Below, one piece after another: positions 1 through 8,339 of a DNA stretch of 64,000 bases (position 1 is its first letter; each line of letters opens with the position of its first letter). A program made the position numbers and the translations under genes. Below the pieces are notes generated by a model, which was not told where the DNA came from, searched no databases, and worked only from the letters and a program-made list of their open reading frames with translations. The DNA lies in NCBI RefSeq assembly GCF_023369855.1, contig NZ_JAMBPP010000003.1, positions 295,768 to 359,767 of the forward strand, in the 5' to 3' direction. Source of the stretch: Actinotalea alkalitolerans. GTDB taxonomy: Bacteria > Actinomycetota > Actinomycetes > Actinomycetales > Cellulomonadaceae.

Positions 1-279
1 ATGTACCCCGAGGCCGACCTGGGCCCGGCGCAGCTGCGGCTCCAGCTCTTCCTCGAGCAGTACTGGGGTGGGCCCACGACGTACAGCGAGCAGCGTGGCC
101 ACCCCCGGCTGCGGATGCGTCACGCCCCGTACAAGGTCAACCCCGACGCCCGTGACCGGTGGCTCGCCCACATGCGCACCGCGCTGGACTCCCTCGAGCT
201 CGCCCCGCTGCACCACGCCACGCTGTGGGACTACCTCGAGCGGGCCGCGCACTCGATGCTCAACTCGTTCGAGGACTGA
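1..279 (+). CDS. glbO: Group II truncated haemoglobin, C-terminal part (5' end outside window)
   Basis: The visible 92 residues match the second half of actinobacterial group II truncated haemoglobins (GlbO/YjbI type), small haem proteins that bind O2 or NO. Diagnostic stretches are [26 protein letters not shown], the RLRMRHAPY segment just before the F/G helices, and a late Trp in LWDYLERA. The family is about 125-135 residues, so roughly 35-45 N-terminal residues, including the helix B/E distal-pocket residues, lie upstream of base 1. The Met at base 1 is therefore internal and not the start. The gene ends in NSFED-stop, and that tail is repeated directly downstream as a 27-bp tandem copy. 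tesB follows in the same direction 71 bp later. Confidence 0.9.
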   Translation: MYPEADLGPAQLRLQLFLEQYWGGPTTYSEQRGHPRLRMRHAPYKVNPDARDRWLAHMRTALDSLELAPLHHATLWDYLERAAHSMLNSFED

Positions 280-311
280 GCCACGCTCAACTCCTTCGAG
301 GACTGAGCCAG
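258..311 (+). repeat. 27-bp tandem duplication of the globin 3' end and stop codon
   Basis: Bases 258-284 and 285-311 are two adjacent 27-base copies differing only at one internal base (g/c) and at the last base. Each copy encodes LNSFED-type residues followed by TGA in the same frame. The second copy lies after the real stop, so it is untranslated unless the first stop is read through. Confidence 0.9.
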
Positions 312-350
312 GCCGGTAGAACCGGTGCCCCGGTGCGGCAGACTCAGCGG

Positions 351-1244
351 GTGACCACCACCGAACCCGCCTCGAAGGCCACACCGACCCCCGACCCCCT
401 GCAGACCGTCCTGCAGGTGCTCGAGCTCGACGCCGTCGATGCCGACACCTTCACCGGGACGAGCCTGCCCAAGCCGGGCGGCCGCGTCTTCGGCGGGCAG
501 GTGCTCGCCCAGACCCTGCTCGCCGCGGCCCGCACCGTCCCGGCCGAACGGCTGCCGCACTCGGTGCACGGCTACTTCCTGCGTCCGGGCGCGGTCGACA
601 AGCCCATCACGTTCGTGGTCGAGCGGCTGCGTGACGGCAGGTCCTTCAGCGCCCGCCGCACCCACGCCCTGCAGGACGGCGTGCCGATCCTGGCGATGAC
701 CACCTCCTTCCAGACCGAGCAGCCCGGCGTCGAGCACGCCGACCTCCCGCCCTCACACGTGCCGCCGCCCGAGGAGGTCCGCAGCGCCCTCGAGGTGCTC
801 GCCGACGTCGACCACCCCGTCGCGGCCTTCTGGACCCAGGCCAGCGCCTTCGACCTTCGCCACGTCGAGGACTCGATCTACCTGACCCCCGCCGCCCGGG
901 CGACCGACCGCCAGATGGTCTGGATGCGGGCCCGGGGGCCCGTCCCGCAGGTCCAGGTGCTGCACCGCGCACTGCTGGCCTACGCGTGCGACCAGGTGAT
1001 GCTCGAGCCGCTGCTGCGGCGCCACGGGCAGAGCTGGGCCACCCCGGGCCTGTCGATCGCGAGCCTGGACCACGCGATGTGGTGGCACCGCCCCGTGCAG
1101 GTCGACCAGTGGCTGCTGTACGTGCAGACCGCCCCGAGCGCCCAGGGCGGTCGTGGCCTGGGCGCGGCCCGCGTCTACACGCGTGACGGCGAGCTGGTCG
1201 CGACGATCGCCCAGGAAGGCATGGTCCGGCTGCCCGAGGAGTGA
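351..1244 (+). CDS. tesB: Acyl-CoA thioesterase II (TesB family, double hotdog)
   Basis: Hydrolyses acyl-CoA to free fatty acid and CoA in the cytoplasm. The 297 residues match the usual 285-300 of TesB. The N-terminal hotdog carries the hallmark PGGRVFGGQVLAQ (about 42-54) and HSVHGYFLRPG. The C-terminal hotdog carries SLDHAMWWHRP, and the Asp (about 240), Thr (about 260) and Gln (about 288, in AQEGMVR) align with the Asp-Thr-Gln triad of E. coli TesB. I chose the GTG at 351 because homology begins about 20 residues later; the frame stays open upstream to 159, but that stretch overlaps the globin gene. Monocistronic as far as visible. Confidence 0.93.
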   Translation: MTTTEPASKATPTPDPLQTVLQVLELDAVDADTFTGTSLPKPGGRVFGGQVLAQTLLAAARTVPAERLPHSVHGYFLRPGAVDKPITFVVERLRDGRSFSARRTHALQDGVPILAMTTSFQTEQPGVEHADLPPSHVPPPEEVRSALEVLADVDHPVAAFWTQASAFDLRHVEDSIYLTPAARATDRQMVWMRARGPVPQVQVLHRALLAYACDQVMLEPLLRRHGQSWATPGLSIASLDHAMWWHRPVQVDQWLLYVQTAPSAQGGRGLGAARVYTRDGELVATIAQEGMVRLPEE

Positions 1245-1284
1245 CCGACGGGCGCGTCGCGGCCCGGTCGCTCAGACTGCTCGC

Positions 1285-2259
1285 ATGACACGCCTGCGCC
1301 GGGTGCGCGCCTCCGACCCGGGATGGACCCGCCGTCGGCACGGCCGGGGCGTGGTCTTCCTCGACGAGGACGGCCGTCGGCTGACCGACCCCGAGGACGT
1401 CGCGCGATGCCGGGAGCTGGTCATCCCGCCCGCGTGGACCGATGTGTGGATCTGCCCGTTGGCCACCGGGCACATCCAGGCGATGGGCACCGACGACGCC
1501 GGGCGCCGGCAGTACCTGTACCACCCGCAGTGGCGGCTGCGCCGTGACCGCGCCAAGCACCAGCACGTCCTGGAGGTCGCCCGCAGGCTGCCCCGTGCCC
1601 GCACGCAGGTGATCGCCGACCTCGCCCTGCCCGGCATGCCCCGGTCCAAGGTGCTCGCGCTCGCCTTCCGACTGCTCGACGACGCCTACTTCCGTGCGGG
1701 GGGCGAGGCCTATGCCCGCGAGAACGGCTCCTTCGGGCTGGCCACCGTGCAGCGCGACCACGTCGCGATCGACGGCGAGGGTGTGGCGTTCTGCTACCCG
1801 GCGAAGTCGGGACAGGTACGCGAGACACGCGTGGACGACCCCGTCGTGCGCCGCGAGGTGCGGGCCCTGCGCGACCGTGACGACGACCACCCCGAGCTGC
1901 TCGCCTGGCGCGACGAGGACGGCTGGCACGACGTCTCGACCGCCGACATCGTCGGCTACGTCAAGGAGCGCCTCGGTCCCGAGGCTCGCCCCAAGGACTT
2001 CCGCACCTGGCACGCGACGGTCCTCGCCGCGACCGCCCTCGCCCAGGTGGGCCCCCCGCCGACCTCCGAGCGCGGCCGACGGCGGGTCGTGGCCGAGGTG
2101 GTGCGGGAGGTCGCCGAGGAGATGGGCAACACCCCCGCGGTGTGCCGGGCCTCGTACATCGACCCGCGGCTGATCGACCTCTGGGAGCGCGGACGCACGA
2201 TCGGCCGGCGGCGGACCCGGTCGGGCGCCGAGCGGGCCGTGATCGAGCTTCTGTCCTGA
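1285..2259 (+). CDS. DNA topoisomerase IB, poxvirus/bacterial type
   Basis: Relaxes supercoils through a 3'-phosphotyrosine intermediate, without ATP. The 324 residues fit bacterial TopIB (about 320-370). N-terminal region: IPPAWTDVWICPLATGHIQAMG, the usual opening of the family, then YHPQWRLRRD. Catalytic domain: YFRAGGEAYARENGSFGL (first Arg), PAKSGQ (Lys on the hairpin), KDFRTWHAT (second Arg, about 240) and the nucleophile Tyr in SYIDPRL (about 291). The ATG at 1285 is the first start after tesB and leaves a 40-bp gap. TopIB is patchily distributed in bacteria but common in actinobacteria and pseudomonads. Its 3' end is convergent with the MFS gene, with only 4 bp between the stops. Confidence 0.92.
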   Translation: MTRLRRVRASDPGWTRRRHGRGVVFLDEDGRRLTDPEDVARCRELVIPPAWTDVWICPLATGHIQAMGTDDAGRRQYLYHPQWRLRRDRAKHQHVLEVARRLPRARTQVIADLALPGMPRSKVLALAFRLLDDAYFRAGGEAYARENGSFGLATVQRDHVAIDGEGVAFCYPAKSGQVRETRVDDPVVRREVRALRDRDDDHPELLAWRDEDGWHDVSTADIVGYVKERLGPEARPKDFRTWHATVLAATALAQVGPPPTSERGRRRVVAEVVREVAEEMGNTPAVCRASYIDPRLIDLWERGRTIGRRRTRSGAERAVIELLS

Positions 2260-2263
2260 CCCC

Positions 2264-3712
2264 TCAGGTCATGTCCTCGAGCTGTTTACCCTTGGTCTCG
2301 GGGACGAAGCGGAAGACGAAGAAGAACGAGAGCAGGGCGAACGTGGTGTAGATGCCGTAGGCGAAGCCCAGGCCGATGTCCGCCATGACCGGGAACGTCG
2401 TGGAGATCAGGAAGTTGCCGAGCCACTGGGCGGCGGCGGCCAGCCCCAGGGCGCTCGCCCGGATCCGGTTGTTGAACATCTCCCCGAGGAGCACCCAGAC
2501 CGTCGGCCCCCAGGACATGCCGAAGAAGACCACGAACAGGTTCGCCGCGATCAGCGCGACCGTTCCCGCGGTCCCCTCGAGCCCTGGGATCATCTCGACC
2601 GTCCCGTCGGCTGCCTCGCTCTCGACGAGCGGGGCGGTCGCGAAGAGGTAGGCCAGGGTCCCCAGGCTCGCGAACATGCCGGCCGAGCCGGTCAGCAGCA
2701 GCGCCCGACGCCCGACCCTGTCGATGCTCGCGATCGCGATCAGCGTCACCACGATGTTGGTCACCGAGGTCAGCACCGTGATGACCAGGGAGTCCTCCTC
2801 GCTGAACCCCACCTGCTGCCACAGCGTCGAGGAGTAGTAGAAGATCACGTTGATCCCGACGAACTGCTGGAACAGCGACAGCGCGATGCCGACCCACACG
2901 ATGGGGAGCAGGCCGAGCGCCGGCCCCTTGAGGTCGGCGAACGAGGAGCGTGCGTCCAGGGTCACCGTGCGGCGGATCTCCTTGAGCCGCAGGTCCACCC
3001 CGGACTTGAGCACCTGCGACAGCACCGTGCGGGCCTGCGCCTCGTCCCCGCTGGCCACCAGGTAGCGGGGCGACTCGGGGATGGTCAGAGCCAGGACGCC
3101 GTACGCGACCGCCGGGACCAGCTCGGTCATGAACATCCAGCGCCACGCCTCGAGCCCCAGCCACAGCTCCTCGATCGCCCCGCCGGCCGCGGTCGCCAGG
3201 AAGTAGTCAGAGAGCAGCGCGACGAAGATGCCGGTGACGATCGCGAGCTGCTGCAGCGACCCGAGGCGCCCGCGGATGGAGGCCGGCGAGATCTCGGCGA
3301 TGTACGCCGGCGCGATCACCGACGCCGCACCGACGCCGAGCCCACCCACGAGCCGCCACAGGATGAGGTCCCAGGGGCCCTGGGAGAGGCCCGAGCCGAT
3401 CGCGCTGACGCTGAACAGCACCGAGGCGAGCAGCATGACGCGGATCCGTCCCTGACGGTCGGCGAGCTGACCTGCCAGCCAGGCGCCCAACGCGCACCCC
3501 AGCAGGGCCGAGGCGACCGTGAAGCCGGTCAACCCTGCGCCCATCCCGAAGTCCTCGCGGATCGCGCTGACCGCGCCGTTGATCACGGCGGTGTCGAAGC
3601 CGAAGAGGAAGCCGCCCAGCGCCGCGACCGTCGCGAGCAGGATCGCCCGCCCAGTGTCGAAGCTCTCCTTGACCGCGCCGCCCCGTGCCGTCGGGCCATC
3701 GTCCTGTGCCAT
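2264..3712 (-). CDS. MFS sugar porter (sugar:H+ symporter family)
   Basis: A 482-residue, 12-TM membrane protein of the sugar porter branch (XylE/GLUT/AraE-like) of the major facilitator superfamily. Visible signatures are GGFLFGFDTAVINGA in TM1, LADRQGRIR in loop 2-3, IAEISPASIRGRL, PESPRYL before the central loop, QQFVGINVIFYY in TM7 (the QQxxGxN sugar-binding element), DRVGRRALL, and PETKGKQLEDM at the C-terminus. The ATG at 3712 follows AGGGGGG at a suitable distance. It lies downstream of the pectin lyase on the same strand, separated by 172 bp rich in hairpins, so co-expression is possible but not shown. The substrate cannot be read from sequence. Confidence 0.9.
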   Translation of the reverse strand: MAQDDGPTARGGAVKESFDTGRAILLATVAALGGFLFGFDTAVINGAVSAIREDFGMGAGLTGFTVASALLGCALGAWLAGQLADRQGRIRVMLLASVLFSVSAIGSGLSQGPWDLILWRLVGGLGVGAASVIAPAYIAEISPASIRGRLGSLQQLAIVTGIFVALLSDYFLATAAGGAIEELWLGLEAWRWMFMTELVPAVAYGVLALTIPESPRYLVASGDEAQARTVLSQVLKSGVDLRLKEIRRTVTLDARSSFADLKGPALGLLPIVWVGIALSLFQQFVGINVIFYYSSTLWQQVGFSEEDSLVITVLTSVTNIVVTLIAIASIDRVGRRALLLTGSAGMFASLGTLAYLFATAPLVESEAADGTVEMIPGLEGTAGTVALIAANLFVVFFGMSWGPTVWVLLGEMFNNRIRASALGLAAAAQWLGNFLISTTFPVMADIGLGFAYGIYTTFALLSFFFVFRFVPETKGKQLEDMT

Positions 3713-3735
3713 CACGCCCCCCTGCTCGTGCCGAC

Positions 3736-3755
3736 GGGCACCGCCGTTGGTGCCC
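3736..3755 (-). promoter_or_regulatory. Perfect 7-bp inverted repeat in the leader of the sugar porter gene
   Basis: GGGCACC-N6-GGTGCCC lies 24 bp upstream of the ATG at 3712. It could be a repressor operator or an RNA hairpin in the leader. Two further GC-rich hairpins (3817-3830 and 3856-3869) fill the rest of the 172-bp gap and may help terminate the lyase transcript, although no T-tract follows them. Confidence 0.35.
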
Positions 3756-3884
3756 TCTGGGACGACGGTAGGGACGTGCCCGGGATCCGGCCACCGCAGG
3801 AGCAGCCGGCCGCCGCGGGGCTGCTGCCCCACGACGGCCGGTGCACCTGGGGTCAACCCCCTGCGGGGTCGCCACCCGTGCTCG

Positions 3885-6440
3885 TCATCGCAGCATCGCG
3901 ATCACCGTCCGGCCCTGGTGGCCCAGCGCCGTGCGGGCAGCCTCGGACAGGGTGTCCGGCTTCTTGGGCTGCTCGAGCCGGACCAGGAACCGCTCGAGAG
4001 CATGCTCGGCCTGCCTCGTGCGACCCGCGTCGAGGTGGTGCTGCGCCTGCGCGAGCGTGGCGGTCAGCTGCTGGGCGATCGGGCCGGCCACCTCGCCGCC
4101 GTCGATGTACCCCGCGAGCAGGTCACCCAGCGCCTCGAGGCTCCCCGGCACCCAGAGGTCGGGCAGCGGGACGGTGGACCAGTCGACGTCCGAGCCCAGG
4201 TAGAAGCTCGTGTAGGCGGGCTGGTTGTAGACGGTCTGCTGACGCGCGATCTCGGCCCGGTACTGCGGGTCGTGCATCAGCGTGTAGAGCTTGCGGTCGG
4301 TGACCTCGGTGGACAGGTGGATGCGGACAGCGCTGCTGTCCGCGGTGCGGACCAGGAGCTCCTCGCGCCAGTCGCCGAAGACGTCGGCGATCAGCGAGGG
4401 GTTGCCCTTGGTGCCGTTGTTCGTGCGGGTGCCGGTCGCGGTCAGCAGCGTGCCCCGCTGCCAGTCGTCGATCGTCGGGGTGACCGCACCCGCACCGTTG
4501 ACGATCTGCGTGGTCATGTCGGCTGCCCAGCGGATCGACTGGTTGGTCCCGGGCCGCGCGGTCGAGATCAGCTCGCCCTCGACCGTGCGCAGGTCGGTGG
4601 CCCAGGCCTCGAACCCCGGGACGTCCGGGTCGATGTCTCCGACCATCCCTCGGCCGGTGTCACGCCCGGTGTAGGCACCCCACAGCACCTCGCCGGTCGC
4701 GGCGTCGAGCATCGCGTACCCGTAGGGCGCCCACGGTCCGCCCTCGAAGACGGCGTACATCTCCATCCCGTCACGTGACGGGTCGAGGTTCCCGACGTGC
4801 ATCGCGTCACCGTGACCCAGCCGCGCCAGCGCCCCGGGGTCGGCGCTCTCGGGAGGCATGACGTCGAAGGCGCTGAACAGCAGGCTGCCGTCGTCGTCGA
4901 TCGTGGCAGCGCCGTAGACGATCTCGTGCCTGCCGTCGCCGTCCACGTCGGCCGCGCTCAGCGAGTGCTGGCCCTGGGTGGTGATCGTCCCGAACTCGGG
5001 GTCGGTGCCGTCCCGCCCGTGCGGGCCGTCGTTGAACGGGTTGGTCATCGGTGTCCAGCCGCTGTCGACGTACCAGCGCTCGGACAGCGAGGTGCCGTCC
5101 CAGTCGTAGGCGACGATGGTCGAGCGCGTGTAGTAGCCGCGGGCGAAGACCGCCGACGGGCTCGAGCCGTCGAGGTAGGCCACCCCGCTCAGGAAGCGGT
5201 CGACCCGGTTGCCGGGTTCGATGCGAGACATCGCGTAGTCGCCCCACATCAGCCCGTCGTCGTGACGACCGGGCTTGTAGTGGACGGTCTCGAGCTCGGC
5301 CCCGGTCGCACCGTCGAAGACCGTGAGGTACTCGGGACCCTCGACGATGAAGCCCTCGAAGTTCCACAGCCTGTTGTTCCCGCTCCGGGACGGCCCGTAG
5401 ACGTCGATCAGGTACGTCGTGAGCTCCTCGGCGCTGGTCTGCGACAGCGGGTAGTCGTACCGGGGCTCGATCCCGAAGGCCTCCTCGAGGGTTGCCGGCC
5501 AGCTCCCTGCGACCACCTCGGGGTGCTCGTGCCAGGTGAGGAACATCTGCGTCAGGTGCGCCCGGAAGTCCTCGTTGCTCATCCGGTAGTCGTCGTCGTG
5601 CGCGTAGCCGGCAGCGAGGTCCTCGGCGGGCATGGTGATCAGGTCCTCACCGACCGGCTCACCGTCCTGGTAGCGGATGGTGGAGGTCCCGGGGGCGGTC
5701 TTGAACATCATCTCCGCGCGGCCGTCGCCGTCGAAGTCGTACACCAGGAACTGGGTGTAGTGGGCACCCGCCCGGATGTTCACACCCAGGTCGATGCGGT
5801 GCAGGAGCGTGCCCTCGAGCGTGTAGGTGTCGATGTAGACCGGACCGGTGTACCCCACCTGCGAGACGTCCTTGGAGTTGGACGGGTCCCACTTGACGAC
5901 CAGCTCGTAGCGGCCGTCCCCCGTGACGTCTCCCACGCTCATGTCGTTGGCGGAGTAGGTGTACGCCTCGCCGACGGGCGTGACGCCGTCCGCGGGTCGC
6001 TGCAGCGGGACGTCGAGGAACGCCTGGTCCCAGGGGCTCACCTCGGCGCCGGCCTCCACCTCGAGCCCGTCGACCAGGGCCACGACGCGATAGGTCGAGC
6101 CCGAGCCGGCCCCGGCGTCGAGGTAGTTGGTGCTGTGGGTCACGGTCGCGATGAGCTCACCGTCCCGGTGCACCGCGAAGTCGACCCCGGTCAGCCCGCC
6201 CTCGCCGTGACCGGTCGCCTCGTGGCCCAGCAGACGCCAGGTGAGGAAGACGCCGTCGGGCGTCACCGCGGCCACCAGGCCGCGGTCGAGGAGCTCCATC
6301 TGGGGCTTGAGGGTGCTCGGGTCGGGCGCCCCGGGCGGTTTCGCCGCCGCGACTCCTGTCGCGCCGGTGACCAGGAGTGCACCGCCGGCGACAGTGACGA
6401 CCGCACGGCGGGCAAGCGCTTTCCTGCTGAGCAGACTCAT
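3885..6440 (-). CDS. Secreted rhamnogalacturonan lyase (PL11-type) with C-terminal FIMAH domain
   Basis: An 851-residue secreted enzyme predicted to cleave rhamnogalacturonan I of pectin by beta-elimination. A basic N-terminus (SRKALARR), a hydrophobic core and GVAAAKP give a signal peptide of about 33 residues. The mature region has the PL11 pattern: an N-terminal beta domain, then an eight-bladed propeller with repeated calcium-binding Asp motifs (VGDVTGDGRYE, VYDFDGDGRAE, AADVDGDGRHE, IADVFGDWREE) and WKWDPSNSKDVS-like and GPSRSGNNRLWNFEGF segments. The last 80 or so residues (AGYIDGGEVAGPIAQQL, HHLDAGRTRQAEHALERFL) fit a FIMAH domain, found at the tail of extracellular glycan enzymes. ATG at 6440 preceded by AAGGA. 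Confidence 0.92.
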   Translation of the reverse strand: MSLLSRKALARRAVVTVAGGALLVTGATGVAAAKPPGAPDPSTLKPQMELLDRGLVAAVTPDGVFLTWRLLGHEATGHGEGGLTGVDFAVHRDGELIATVTHSTNYLDAGAGSGSTYRVVALVDGLEVEAGAEVSPWDQAFLDVPLQRPADGVTPVGEAYTYSANDMSVGDVTGDGRYELVVKWDPSNSKDVSQVGYTGPVYIDTYTLEGTLLHRIDLGVNIRAGAHYTQFLVYDFDGDGRAEMMFKTAPGTSTIRYQDGEPVGEDLITMPAEDLAAGYAHDDDYRMSNEDFRAHLTQMFLTWHEHPEVVAGSWPATLEEAFGIEPRYDYPLSQTSAEELTTYLIDVYGPSRSGNNRLWNFEGFIVEGPEYLTVFDGATGAELETVHYKPGRHDDGLMWGDYAMSRIEPGNRVDRFLSGVAYLDGSSPSAVFARGYYTRSTIVAYDWDGTSLSERWYVDSGWTPMTNPFNDGPHGRDGTDPEFGTITTQGQHSLSAADVDGDGRHEIVYGAATIDDDGSLLFSAFDVMPPESADPGALARLGHGDAMHVGNLDPSRDGMEMYAVFEGGPWAPYGYAMLDAATGEVLWGAYTGRDTGRGMVGDIDPDVPGFEAWATDLRTVEGELISTARPGTNQSIRWAADMTTQIVNGAGAVTPTIDDWQRGTLLTATGTRTNNGTKGNPSLIADVFGDWREELLVRTADSSAVRIHLSTEVTDRKLYTLMHDPQYRAEIARQQTVYNQPAYTSFYLGSDVDWSTVPLPDLWVPGSLEALGDLLAGYIDGGEVAGPIAQQLTATLAQAQHHLDAGRTRQAEHALERFLVRLEQPKKPDTLSEAARTALGHQGRTVIAMLR

Positions 6441-6740
6441 CGTTGAATCCTTCGGCTCGGTGGGTGTGGAACGGGACCTGTCGAACGTCGCCTGTCGTTG
6501 GAACGTTTCATCCCGTCGGTCGAAACTACCCACGCCCTTCGCCGGGAGTCAACCCGGCCGTGACAGCGCCCACCCCTGCACGCCGACGCCCGACAGCGCG
6601 ACGCCTCCCCTGACGTCCTGGTCCGGGGCTCGGTCCGAGTGGCGCCGACCAGGCCTCGACGTACGATCGGACCACCTCGGAGTCCCCGACGACCGAGCGA
6701 GGTCCGGTCCGGGCCGCCCACTGCGAGGGACGTGCCCACC
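6441..6740. other. 300-bp divergent intergenic region
   Basis: Separates the leftward lyase from the rightward SDR gene and should hold both promoters. Apart from the operator-like palindrome at 6499-6510 and the AAGGA ribosome site of the lyase, I could not assign convincing -35/-10 boxes or any small gene here. Confidence 0.6.
6499..6510. promoter_or_regulatory. Candidate LacI-family operator upstream of the lyase
   Basis: TGGAACGTTTCA is palindromic at 10 of 12 positions around a central CG and is close to the TGAAACGTTTCA type used by actinobacterial LacI repressors. It sits 59 bp upstream of the lyase start and is AT-richer than its surroundings. No LacI gene is present in the window, so the regulator would be encoded elsewhere. 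Confidence 0.45.
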
Positions 6741-8339
6741 ATGACGACCTCACCCGACGGAGCCGTGACCCCCGAGACTCCCGACCCCCGGCCGACTCCG
6801 CCGGAGGTCCCGGCCCCGGCCGCACGCCCGCTCGTCGCGGTCACCGGCGTCACGGGGTACGTGGGTGGACGTCTGGTCCCCGAGCTGCTGGCCGCCGGCT
6901 ACCCGGTGCGCGCCCTCGCACGCAACCCCGCCCGGCTGCGCGACCGGCCGTGGGCTGGCGAGGTCGAGACCGTCGCGGCGGACGCGAGCGACCTCGACCA
7001 GACCCGCGCGGCCCTCGAGGGTGTCGGGGTCGCCTACTACCTGATCCACTCCCTCGGCTCAGGACGCCGCTTCGAGTCTCGCGACCGACGCACCGCGCTC
7101 ACCTTCGCCCAGGCCGCCCGCGAGGCCGGCGTCGAGCGCATCGTCTACCTCGGTGGCCTCAGCCCCGAGAGCGAGCACCTCTCGCCCCACCTGGAGTCCC
7201 GCAAGGAGGTCGGCGAGATCCTGCTGGCCTCGGGCGTCCCCACCACCGTGCTGCGGGCAGCGGTCATCATCGGGTCGGGCTCGGCCTCGTTCGAGATGAT
7301 GCGCTACCTCACCGAGCGCCTGCCCGCGATGACCACGCCTCGTTGGGTCGACAACCGCATCCAGCCGGTGGCGATCCGCGACGTGCTGCGCTACCTGGTG
7401 GGCAGCGCCACGATGCCGGCCGAGATCAACCGCACGTTCGACATCGGTGGGCCCGAGGTGCTGACCTACCGGGAGATGATGCACCGCTACGCGGCCGTGG
7501 CCGGGCTGCGTCGGCGCATCATCGTGGGTGTCGGCGTGCTCAGCCCGCGCCTGTCGAGCCTGTGGGTCTCCTTGGTCACCCCCGTGCCCGCGCCGCTCGC
7601 ACGTCCTTTGGTCGAGTCGCTCGTGCACGAGGTCGTCTGCCTCGAGAACGACATCGTCGAGCACGTGCCCGACCCGCCGGGCGGGCTGCTGCCCTTCGAC
7701 ACCGCGGTCCGCCTGGCCCTGCAGCGCGTCCAGGACGCCGACGTCACCACCCGGTGGTCCTCTGCCTCGGTCGCCGGCGCCCCGAGCGACCCCTTGCCGA
7801 GCGACCCCGACTGGTCGGGCGGCTCGCTCTACCGCGACGAGCGCCGCACCGAGGTCGACGCCCCACCTGAGGTCGTGTGGGAGGTGCTCCAGACCGTGGG
7901 CGGTGAGCGCGGCTGGTACTCGTGGCCGCTCGCCTGGCGGGTGCGCGGCGTGCTCGACCGGATCTCGGGCGGTCCGGGCCTGCGACGGGGACGCCGCGAC
8001 CCCGCGAGGCTGCTGGTCGACGACGCCGTGGACTTCTGGCGGGTCGAGGAGGTCGTCCCCGGTGCCCTGCTGAGACTGCGGGCCGAGATGCGGCTTCCGG
8101 GCCTTGCCTGGCTCGAGCTCGGCATCGAACCGGGCACCACCCCCGGGCGCTGCACGCTCACCCAGGTCGCGATCTTCTACCCTCACGGTCTCGCCGGTCA
8201 GCTCTACTGGAGGTCCGTCGCCCCGTTCCACGGCGTCGTCTTCGGTGGGATGCAGCAGGGCATGAAGGACGAGGCCGAACGCCTGTCAGCCGCCGTCGCG
8301 ACGCCGGCGCATGGTCAGCGGCGGCGCCAGGTGGGGTGA
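6741..8339 (+). CDS. SDR-family NAD(P)-binding protein fused to a DUF2867 domain
   Basis: 532 residues. After a 30-residue Pro-rich leader comes an atypical extended SDR/NmrA-like Rossmann domain: VAVTGVTGYVGGRLVPEL (TGxxGxxG nucleotide loop), VRALARNPARL, VETVAADASD and VYLGGLSPE, with sequence up to about residue 330. The second half (YRDERRTEVDAPPEVVWEVL, GERGWYSWPLAWRVRG, and IFYPHGLAGQLYWRSVAPFH near the end) is a DUF2867/SRPBCC-like domain. The fusion is widespread in actinobacteria, but its substrate is not established to my knowledge. The gene ends by overlapping 54 bp of the convergent thioesterase. Confidence 0.85.
   Translation: MTTSPDGAVTPETPDPRPTPPEVPAPAARPLVAVTGVTGYVGGRLVPELLAAGYPVRALARNPARLRDRPWAGEVETVAADASDLDQTRAALEGVGVAYYLIHSLGSGRRFESRDRRTALTFAQAAREAGVERIVYLGGLSPESEHLSPHLESRKEVGEILLASGVPTTVLRAAVIIGSGSASFEMMRYLTERLPAMTTPRWVDNRIQPVAIRDVLRYLVGSATMPAEINRTFDIGGPEVLTYREMMHRYAAVAGLRRRIIVGVGVLSPRLSSLWVSLVTPVPAPLARPLVESLVHEVVCLENDIVEHVPDPPGGLLPFDTAVRLALQRVQDADVTTRWSSASVAGAPSDPLPSDPDWSGGSLYRDERRTEVDAPPEVVWEVLQTVGGERGWYSWPLAWRVRGVLDRISGGPGLRRGRRDPARLLVDDAVDFWRVEEVVPGALLRLRAEMRLPGLAWLELGIEPGTTPGRCTLTQVAIFYPHGLAGQLYWRSVAPFHGVVFGGMQQGMKDEAERLSAAVATPAHGQRRRQVG

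Noticed and set aside
6413..6422. CAAGCGCTTT, resembling a LacI/CebR-type operator core
   Set aside because: It lies within codons 7-10 of the lyase signal peptide (Arg-Lys-Ala-Leu) and is explained by coding; symmetry extends over only 8 bases.
4797..6446. Long rightward open frame of about 550 codons opposite the pectin lyase
   Set aside because: It is antisense to a clearly conserved gene, is rich in Val/Gly/Arg/His from GC-rich complement, and has no domain or ribosome site. Many such frames occur in this GC-rich window.
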